Positions 1 through 4,318 of a stretch of DNA of 6,420 nucleotides are shown here, piece after piece (positions within the stretch are counted from its first letter, which is position 1; each line of letters begins with the position of its first letter). The position numbers and the translations under genes were made by a program. The notes under the pieces were generated by a model. It did not search any database. It was not told where the DNA came from and worked only from the letters and a program-made list of their open reading frames with translations. The DNA comes from Pirellulales bacterium (GTDB taxonomy: Bacteria; Planctomycetota; Planctomycetia; Pirellulales; JALHLM01), in the NCBI GenBank assembly GCA_022844585.1, contig JALHLM010000365.1:1-6420 (forward strand), given 5' to 3'.

Positions 1-16
1 ACCTTCGGTCGGGGCG

Positions 17-42
17 GTGGCACGGTCGGGAGACCGTGCCAC
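17..42 (-). terminator. Perfect 11-bp hairpin after the LEPR/RTX gene; possible terminator
   Basis: Bases 17-27 (GTGGCACGGTC) are perfectly complementary to 32-42, with a 4-base loop (28-31). The hairpin begins 31 bp beyond the TAG stop of the minus-strand gene that ends at 74, where a terminator would lie. Neither strand has a T-tract after the stem, so it is not a classical intrinsic terminator. It could instead stabilise the mRNA 3' end or be a dispersed palindromic repeat. The structure is certain; the function is inferred. Confidence 0.45.
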
Positions 43-73
43 AACGAGGTTCGCGCCAATCTCGTGACGGCGA

Positions 74-889
74 CTATGGATTCACCACGACATTCGCGGA
101 GGATGCCATGGCGTCGGCACCCAGGCCGCCCCACATTTCGCCTTTCTGACCCGCGTTCGGCGTGATTACGAACAGCGACATCACGTCGGCGCCGTCATCA
201 CCATGCATTTGTCCCCAGATGCTGCCGGTGGAACCGACGTCTTCTTGCAAATGTCCGCGAATCGTGTCGTTGCCGGCGCCGCCGCTGGCCTCGCGCAAGG
301 CCACGCTGCCGTCGTTCTCGCCGCGATAGACCATGCCCAGCGTGTCGTTGCCGTCGTTTCCGTAGAGGATCGCCTTCAGGCGTGCGCCGCGGGCGACGTC
401 CACGTCGTTGCCAGCGTTGATCCAAATCGCGTCATTGCCGGCCCCTCCACTGGCCGTGATGACTAAGGACGAGGCTTTTTTCAGGTCGTGCAGCACGTTC
501 GCGTCGAAGCGATCGTTGCCGAGGCCCAGGGATACGGAGACGTTGCGCTGCTCGCCGTCCTGCAGGTTGCCGACCAGGTCGTAACGGACGACATCGTCGC
601 CGCTCCCGGTGGCGACCTTGATATCCGAGATATTGGCCGCCGCAAACGCGCCGAAGCCCGTCGCGGAGCCGTTAATCATGTTGGCGCCGTCGTCGAACAG
701 AAATACCTGGTCGTTGGCGCCATTGCAGGTGATGGTCAAGGCCGGCGCCATGTTCGCCACGACGCAGGCCATCATCTTGCGATCCTCCAACGTCTCCCAT
801 CCGCCCAGCCGATGCCGCGCGGCCCGGTGCTGCCGTTTGCCCGTCACGCGCTGGTTGCGCCCGAAGATTGATTTCCAAATCCCCTTCAT
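74..889 (-). CDS. LEPR-type planctomycete surface/secreted protein with RTX-like Gly/Asp repeats
   Basis: The gene encodes a complete 271-aa protein. ATG at 889-887 is preceded by GGGAG about 7 bases upstream, which supports this start; the stop is TAG at 76-74. The N-terminus is strongly basic (residues 1-30, many Arg/Lys/His) and runs into ETLEDRKMMA (32-41). This matches the LEPR/LEDR-x-L-type tag found at the N-terminus of many large planctomycete extracellular proteins and thought to act in export or sorting. The rest contains degenerate hemolysin-type calcium-binding nonapeptides of the GGxGxDxxx kind: GSGDDVVRY (95-103), GGAGNDAIW (148-156), GNDGNDTLG (177-185), GGAGNDTIR (203-211), HGDDGADVM (229-237) and GGLGADAMA (254-262). 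They are spaced rather than in tandem, so a beta-roll would be irregular. There is no catalytic domain, C-terminal anchor or membrane segment, and the protein is short for this class. A Ca2+-binding extracellular role is inferred. Confidence 0.82.
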   Translation of the reverse strand: MKGIWKSIFGRNQRVTGKRQHRAARHRLGGWETLEDRKMMACVVANMAPALTITCNGANDQVFLFDDGANMINGSATGFGAFAAANISDIKVATGSGDDVVRYDLVGNLQDGEQRNVSVSLGLGNDRFDANVLHDLKKASSLVITASGGAGNDAIWINAGNDVDVARGARLKAILYGNDGNDTLGMVYRGENDGSVALREASGGAGNDTIRGHLQEDVGSTGSIWGQMHGDDGADVMSLFVITPNAGQKGEMWGGLGADAMASSANVVVNP

Positions 890-1014
890 GACTGTTCTCC
901 CGATGAGAAGTTTTGCTGGGAAAGCGGACAGAAGCCGCCATCATCCTCCAGCCAACAGATGCCGCGACGGGGAGGAGTTGTTACCGGGAGAATTAGGCGC
1001 GGGCGTGGTTTCCT

Positions 1015-1102
1015 GTCAGGCACGTCCTTGTAGGTCTTTGGGACGTGACTGCGGTGGTGCTTTGTTAGTGTTTGATTGCTTCGGCGGCGGTGCCTGACCT
1101 AC
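1015..1102 (-). repeat. GTAG-type REP-like unit 1
   Basis: Read on the minus strand, the unit starts with GTAG (1102-1099), runs into GTCAGGCA (1098-1091) and ends with the complementary TGCCTGAC (1022-1015). The two 8-bp arms enclose about 70 bp, which contain a further 7-bp hairpin (CACGTCC at 1021-1027 with GGACGTG at 1041-1047). A GTAG next to a palindrome is the hallmark of REPs recognised by RAYT transposases. The unit ends 6 bp beyond the transposase stop codon. Confidence 0.65.
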
Positions 1103-1108
1103 GGCGGA

Positions 1109-1657
1109 TCATTCGCCGGCGTTGCCTGGTAGTTCGGTGCTGGGCGCTTTGGCCCAATTGGCTGGGTAGTGGCCGCGTGCTAGGTATTTATGGAAGGTTG
1201 ACCATGGCCAATCGTGCGGTGATGTAACGTAGCCGTGCTTGACTGGGTTGTAGTGGATGTAGTCGAAGTGGGCTTCGAGGTCCGCTTCGTCGCGGATCAT
1301 GTGTTCCCAGAAGCGGCGCTGCCAGACGCCGCGCCGGCGCTCGCGCTGCCGGACTGGGTTGCGTCGTTGTTCCCGGCCATTCCACGCCGTCCATGCTCGT
1401 GTGAATTGCGACTTGATCCAATTCCAACGTAGCGAGTAATCTTCGTCTGTCGGCGGCAGCGACCACAGGGCGTGGAGATGATCGGGCAATAAAACAAGCG
1501 CGACGGGCCGAAACGGAAATCTACGTCGGCATTCTCGCATCACGCTGCCAAGCAGCGACCGCGCCTCCTCCTGCTCAAACAATGGCGCCCGGCCTTCAGT
1601 CACGACGGTAAAAAAGAAACTCCCGCCGCGTATAAAATACCGTCGATACTTCGACAT
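1109..1657 (-). CDS. REP-associated tyrosine transposase (RAYT, Y1/HUH family)
   Basis: The gene encodes a 182-aa single-strand DNA transposase of the Y1/HUH superfamily (TnpA_REP, related to IS200/IS605 TnpA), about normal length for the family. The metal-binding HUH motif is seen as DHLH (59-62, His60 and His62) after a hydrophobic strand (PVALVLLP). The C-terminal helix carries WQRRFWEH (112-119) and DYIHYNPVKHGYV (132-144), where Tyr133 or Tyr136 would be the nucleophile; DWPWSTFHKYL follows (149-159). All are typical RAYT landmarks. ATG at 1657-1655 is preferred: GGGGG lies about 6 bases upstream and SKYRRYFIRGG is the usual family start. A TTG four codons upstream (1669-1667) is less likely. 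No frameshift or missing motif is visible, so the enzyme appears intact. It probably nicks and joins the GTAG-tagged repeats flanking it. The promoter is not clear and may lie within repeat unit 2. Confidence 0.93.
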   Translation of the reverse strand: MSKYRRYFIRGGSFFFTVVTEGRAPLFEQEEARSLLGSVMRECRRRFPFRPVALVLLPDHLHALWSLPPTDEDYSLRWNWIKSQFTRAWTAWNGREQRRNPVRQRERRRGVWQRRFWEHMIRDEADLEAHFDYIHYNPVKHGYVTSPHDWPWSTFHKYLARGHYPANWAKAPSTELPGNAGE

Positions 1658-1672
1658 CGTCGCCCCCAAATC

Positions 1673-1765
1673 GTAGGTCAGGCAAACTCTATCACCCTAC
1701 AAGTATGCACCAAGCAGAACACGTCCATCAAGTTCCACTATCGCACCGAATCAGGATTGCCTGAC
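1673..1765 (+). repeat. GTAG-type REP-like unit 2 (inverted relative to units 1 and 3)
   Basis: On the plus strand the unit starts with GTAG (1673-1676), then GTCAGGCA (1677-1684), and closes with TGCCTGAC (1758-1765). It lies just upstream of the transposase start. Its reverse complement resembles unit 3 through the loop: both begin GTCAGGCAATCC, share GGTGCG and TGATGG blocks in order, and end in TTTGCCTGACCTACG. This indicates a common ancestor rather than chance 8-mers. Confidence 0.65.
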
Positions 1766-1858
1766 TTGGGAGAATCGCCGCTTCGTACGGAAAGCTCGGC
1801 ACGCTGGCGACGTCTCGACGATTTGTTGTTGTGCTGCGTCGACAAAGTCAGGCAATCC
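1754..1858. repeat. 14-bp inverted repeat joining REP-like units 2 and 3
   Basis: GGATTGCCTGACTT (1754-1767) is perfectly complementary to 1845-1858, enclosing 77 bp. These arms are the distal ends of units 2 and 3, which therefore lie tail to tail, as in a BIME-like pair. The enclosed spacer shows no ORF or RNA gene. Confidence 0.6.
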
Positions 1859-1937
1859 CCTTGTGGTGCGGAGTGGGGCGTGATGGTTGCGTTGCTTTGG
1901 GAGCGTGATCGTTGATGATGGATTTTGCCTGACCTAC
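1847..1937 (-). repeat. GTAG-type REP-like unit 3, overlapping the end of the 163-aa gene
   Basis: Read on the minus strand, the unit begins with GTAG (1937-1934) and GTCAGGCA (1933-1926), and ends with TGCCTGAC (1854-1847). Its edge TGCCTGACCTACGG (1926-1939) is identical over 14 bp to the edge of unit 1 (1091-1104). The TAG stop of the neighbouring minus-strand gene (1936-1934) is part of the GTAG. Confidence 0.65.
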
Positions 1938-2425
1938 GGGAGCGACCTATTGCGCTTCAGGCGGTCGATAACGTCATTGAACCACGGACTGCCAGGGTTG
2001 CAGTTTGCGACTTGCCACGGGCGCGCTTCCAAGGCGGCGACCGCGGTTTCAATATTCGCAAAGTCTGTGAACCAGACCGCTGCCGCGTCGGAAACTCTCG
2101 GCGACAAATTCGCTAAGCATTGAATTTGCATCGCGTCCGTTTCCTGGAACGCGAACCAATCCATTTCCCATTCAAACTGTTGTTCAGGACTTCCACGAAA
2201 CTCACAGTGCCAAGGCCGCGGATTTAGCCTTGCGCCCTCTCGGACCGCACAACCAAACTCAATCGAGAAACGTGTATTCCATTTTCCGCATTCGAAGTGA
2301 ATGACGTCGATAAACAAGGGCCGGAAACGCCACATCGTCCTACCTGGGTTCTGAAAACCAAGGTCGACGAGCGACGGACCGACGACCTTAGGAATAAGGC
2401 GTCGAACTTCGTGCCAGCGCAGCAT
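1934..2425 (-). CDS. Hypothetical protein, possibly DUF4304-like
   Basis: The gene encodes a 163-aa soluble protein with no signal peptide or membrane segment. ATG at 2425-2423 is the only sensible start, since an in-frame TGA lies three codons upstream; the ribosome binding site is weak (GATGAAAAGC). It begins 9 bp after the stop of the oxidoreductase gene, so the two are likely cotranscribed, perhaps with translational coupling. The N-terminal half (VVGPSLVDLGFQ... MWRF... DVIHFECGKWNTRFSIEFGC, about 14-59) recalls DUF4304 proteins, which have a GF...fyr...v.nfq.s+wn...F.in.g pattern; this is a weak resemblance from memory. The C-terminal half is rich in Trp, Phe, Glu and Asp. The last codons and the stop lie at or inside a REP-like repeat, so the C-terminus may have been altered by repeat insertion. 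The function is unknown; a cytoplasmic accessory or immunity-like role cannot be excluded. Confidence 0.7.
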   Translation of the reverse strand: MLRWHEVRRLIPKVVGPSLVDLGFQNPGRTMWRFRPLFIDVIHFECGKWNTRFSIEFGCAVREGARLNPRPWHCEFRGSPEQQFEWEMDWFAFQETDAMQIQCLANLSPRVSDAAAVWFTDFANIETAVAALEARPWQVANCNPGSPWFNDVIDRLKRNRSLP

Positions 2426-2434
2426 TGCTTTTCA

Positions 2435-3763
2435 TCACACAAACGGCGTAATTCCCGGCATCGCCACGGCGGGCGTTTCGAGGGGGCCCCACTCGTAGGC
2501 TTTGGGGGAGAGGTCTTCTTTGCTGTTGACCGCTTCTTCCCAGGTGATGACCTGGCCGGTGTAGCTGGCCATGCGGCCGATGATGGCGATCATCGAGCTG
2601 TTGGCCATGTAGTGGCCGTTGTTGATGATGTTGCCGGAGCGGATGCCTTGGATCATTTCCTGGTGTTCGATGTCGTACATGTTGCCGGTGGGGCCGCGGT
2701 ATTTCCACTTCGGCTCGTCTTTGACGCTGATCGTGTTGTTGAGGATGTCGGCCGTGCCCTTAGTGCCGTAGAAGGTGTCCGAGGTTTCCACCGCGCAGCC
2801 GTCTTGTTGCCGGCAGTAGGCGAACATCGGCACGCCGTTCGGGAATTCGTAGCAGACGGCGAAGTGATCGAAGATGTGGCCGTACTTCGGGTCGATGCGG
2901 GTTTGGCGGCCGCCGAGGCCGAAGCAACTCGTGGGGCTGATATCGCCGAGCACCCAGGCGCCTTTGTCGAGGCTGTGCACGTGCTGTTCGGCGTTGTGAT
3001 CGCCGGAGAGCCAGGTGAAGTAGAGCCAGTTGCGCATCTGGTATTCCATGTCGCTCCACTTCGGGTCGTGGCCGTGATGCCAGAGCCCGCGGGCGTTGTA
3101 CATTTCCCGGATGGCGACGATCTCGCCGATGGCGCCGTCGCGGACGCGCTTCATCGTTTCGCGGACACCGTAGTCGTAGCGCCAGCAGAGGCCGGAGACA
3201 ATGGAGAGGTTTTTCGATTCGGCCAGCGCCGTGGTTTCCAGAATGGAACGGTAGCCGGGGGCGTCGACGCAGACCGGCTTCTCGGCGAAGACGTGTTTGC
3301 CTTGCTCGATGGCGTACTTGAGATGCTGCGGGCGGAAGTGGGGGGACGTGCCCATCAGGACGATGTCGACGCCGGAATCGATCAGGCCCTGGTAGGCGTC
3401 CCAGCCGACGAACTGGCGTTCCTTGGGGACGTCGACGCGGTCGCCGTATTGCATGGAGAGGTTTTTGATCGCGCCGGCGATGCGATCTTCGAAGACGTCG
3501 GCCAGGGCGGTGAGCCTGACGTTGGGATCGGCGTTGAGGCTGTTGGCCGCCGCGCCGCTGCCGCGCCCGCCGCAACCGATGAGGCCGACCTTGAGGATGT
3601 CGCTGCCGGCGGCGTGCGCGCTGCGCGCGACGGAGAGTTGGCCGAGCATCGTCGCGCCGAGGGCGGCGGCCGTCGAGGTGCGGAGGAAGCCGCGCCGGGA
3701 GGGATTCGTGTCGGGCGTCGAGGCGGCGGCGGGTTGCGAGACCGTGGTCGGATTGGCGGACAT
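2435..3763 (-). CDS. Tat-exported Gfo/Idh/MocA family oxidoreductase
   Basis: The gene encodes a 442-aa NAD(P)-dependent oxidoreductase, probably acting on a sugar or sugar derivative outside the cytoplasm. ATG at 3763-3761 has GGAG 7 bases upstream and puts a twin-arginine signal near the N-terminus: SRRGFLR (22-28), a hydrophobic stretch (about 29-45) and a likely cut after AHA (about 49-51). A longer TTG-started reading from 3934 would start in a repeat and bury this signal. The mature protein opens with the Rossmann motif KVGLIGCGGRGSG (58-70). EKP (161-163) holds the family's conserved Lys, and SGDHNAEQHVHSLD (253-266) carries the candidate catalytic His/Asp residues of the C-terminal domain. 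Many such Tat-tagged paralogs occur in planctomycetes, often linked to polysaccharide use; that link is family knowledge. The substrate cannot be told from sequence. The 163-aa gene follows after 9 bp. Confidence 0.93.
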   Translation of the reverse strand: MSANPTTVSQPAAASTPDTNPSRRGFLRTSTAAALGATMLGQLSVARSAHAAGSDILKVGLIGCGGRGSGAAANSLNADPNVRLTALADVFEDRIAGAIKNLSMQYGDRVDVPKERQFVGWDAYQGLIDSGVDIVLMGTSPHFRPQHLKYAIEQGKHVFAEKPVCVDAPGYRSILETTALAESKNLSIVSGLCWRYDYGVRETMKRVRDGAIGEIVAIREMYNARGLWHHGHDPKWSDMEYQMRNWLYFTWLSGDHNAEQHVHSLDKGAWVLGDISPTSCFGLGGRQTRIDPKYGHIFDHFAVCYEFPNGVPMFAYCRQQDGCAVETSDTFYGTKGTADILNNTISVKDEPKWKYRGPTGNMYDIEHQEMIQGIRSGNIINNGHYMANSSMIAIIGRMASYTGQVITWEEAVNSKEDLSPKAYEWGPLETPAVAMPGITPFV

Positions 3764-3856
3764 GAAGCAACTCCAAGCGACGGGAAGCGAGTGTGGTGGG
3801 AAGCGGGGGAACCGCTTAGCAGTATGGCGGGCATCCGGCCGGGGCCGGAAGCGTTG

Positions 3857-3884
3857 ATGATAACACGCCGGGGCGGGGCGGTAA
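3857..3884 (-). promoter_or_regulatory. Weak sigma-70-like promoter candidate for the oxidoreductase operon
   Basis: On the minus strand, TATCAT (3862-3857) with an upstream TG (extended -10 style) lies 16 bp from TTACCG (3884-3879), which matches TTGACA at only three positions. It would give a 5' leader of roughly 85-90 nt. The -10 is good and the -35 poor; in GC-rich DNA this could be chance. Confidence 0.3.
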
Positions 3885-3917
3885 GCACGCGGCGTCATCG
3901 TGCGGCAAAATTCGCTT

Positions 3918-4019
3918 ACTAGCCCGACGCGCAAGCGAGGGGGAGTGCACGGTGGGAACTGAGTAAACGTCGTACTCGGCTGAGCGCTTGCTCCCCCCTC
4001 GCTTGCGCGTCGGACTAGT
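3918..4019. repeat. 102-bp palindromic repeat (CTAG/GCGCAAGCGAGGG family), complete copy
   Basis: The left arm 3918-3945 begins ACTAGCCCGACGCGC and continues with AAGCGAGGGGGAG. The right arm 3991-4019 is its inverted copy, differing by one C/T and one extra G. Between the arms is an inner hairpin: CTGAGTA (3959-3965) pairs with TACTCGG (3973-3979) around a 7-base loop. Each arm can also form a small CGC-GCAA-GCG stem-loop. The left arm recurs exactly, 28 of 28 bases, at 6359-6386 beyond dnaK. It is non-coding and REP/BIME-like, and has no visible relation in sequence to the GTAG-type units. Confidence 0.85.
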
Positions 4020-4117
4020 GTAGTCTGACGAGCGCGTCGCTAGGCGGCGGTTGTCAAAATGGCAGCCGGGAACGTGGGAGCCAGAAAATCAGCGGCGGTG
4101 GCGAACCAGTCCTCGTG

Positions 4118-4146
4118 CGCAACGTATTGTTTGGCAATGGGTTGCG
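4118..4146. promoter_or_regulatory. Possible activator-binding inverted repeat upstream of the dnaK promoter
   Basis: CGCAAC (4118-4123) and GTTGCG (4141-4146) form an interrupted palindrome centred about 67 bp before the predicted dnaK start site. Sigma-54 promoters need an upstream enhancer-binding protein and such sites are often dyads, but 6-bp arms with a 17-bp gap can occur by chance and this position is closer than usual. Confidence 0.2.
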
Positions 4147-4172
4147 AAATGCCGTCCGCCTGTTGAGGGGGC

Positions 4173-4188
4173 TGGCACGGACTTTGCT
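4173..4188 (+). promoter_or_regulatory. Sigma-54 (-24/-12) promoter for dnaK
   Basis: TGGCACGGACTTTGCT matches the RpoN consensus TGGCAC-N5-TTGC(A/T) at every conserved position. The invariant GG (4174-4175) and GC (4186-4187) are exactly 10 bases apart. It points towards dnaK, with a predicted start near 4198-4199 and a leader of about 120 nt. No comparably good sigma-70 promoter was found in the spacer. Transcription would then require an ATP-dependent enhancer-binding activator. Confidence 0.8.
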
Positions 4189-4318
4189 TTCCCCAAGTGT
4201 CGTGGCAAAAGTTGACCGTGGCGGGCATGGCCGGGCGGTCGAGGACAACAGCATAAATACCAACTGGCGGGCTAGTCTAAGCCGCGCCGGGTCATAAACG
4301 CGGAGGAGTTCACCACTC

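Larger units (their letters stand above)
1015..1765. mobile_element. REP/RAYT module: transposase gene between two inverted REP-like units
   Basis: A RAYT gene (1109-1657, minus) is bracketed by two GTAG-tagged repeat units whose GTAG ends both face the gene. The facing edges form a perfect 13-bp inverted repeat, TGCCTGACCTACG at 1091-1103 and its complement at 1672-1684. This is the arrangement known for RAYT genes in other bacteria, where the transposase sits among its cognate REPs. No target-site duplication was recognised. RAYTs are usually single-copy and often vertically kept, so this may be a resident domesticated module rather than a recently moved element. Confidence 0.6.
3764..4318. 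other. 555-bp divergent intergenic region between the oxidoreductase gene and dnaK
   Basis: No credible gene lies here; short ORFs on both strands lack ribosome binding sites and family features. From left to right it holds the oxidoreductase 5' leader with a weak promoter candidate, a 102-bp palindromic repeat, about 150 bp with one possible activator site, a sigma-54 promoter, and a dnaK leader of about 120 nt. The leader can form a hairpin (4211-4218 with 4236-4249, bulged), which does not cover the dnaK ribosome binding site. No CIRCE-type inverted repeat was found. Confidence 0.75.

Noticed and set aside
19..31. TGGCACGG at the window start as a second sigma-54 -24 element
   Set aside because: No TTGC at the -12 position follows; the bases are explained by the perfect hairpin at 17-42.
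672..944. 90-aa minus-strand ORF with GGAGG directly before its ATG at 944
   Set aside because: The GGAGG is too close to the ATG, and most of the frame overlaps the well-supported LEPR/RTX gene out of phase with no recognisable content.
1015..1937. Alternating repeats as a CRISPR array
   Set aside because: The repeats are short, alternate in strand, and are interrupted by a transposase gene; no cas gene or regular spacer length is present.
2297..3922. Long plus-strand ORF (541 aa) opposite the oxidoreductase gene
   Set aside because: It is antisense to a gene with clear family motifs, its composition is His/Asp/Val/Ala-rich as expected from a GC-rich shadow frame, and it has no recognisable domain.
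2435..3934. Longer 499-aa version of the oxidoreductase starting at TTG 3934
   Set aside because: The TTG lies inside the palindromic repeat; the same MRVGLV start arises from the second repeat copy at 6375. The ATG at 3763 has a good ribosome binding site and places the Tat signal correctly.
4211..4249. dnaK leader hairpin as an RNA thermometer
   Set aside because: The stem can form but does not sequester the GGAGGAG at 4302-4308 and no complementary anti-Shine-Dalgarno segment was seen.
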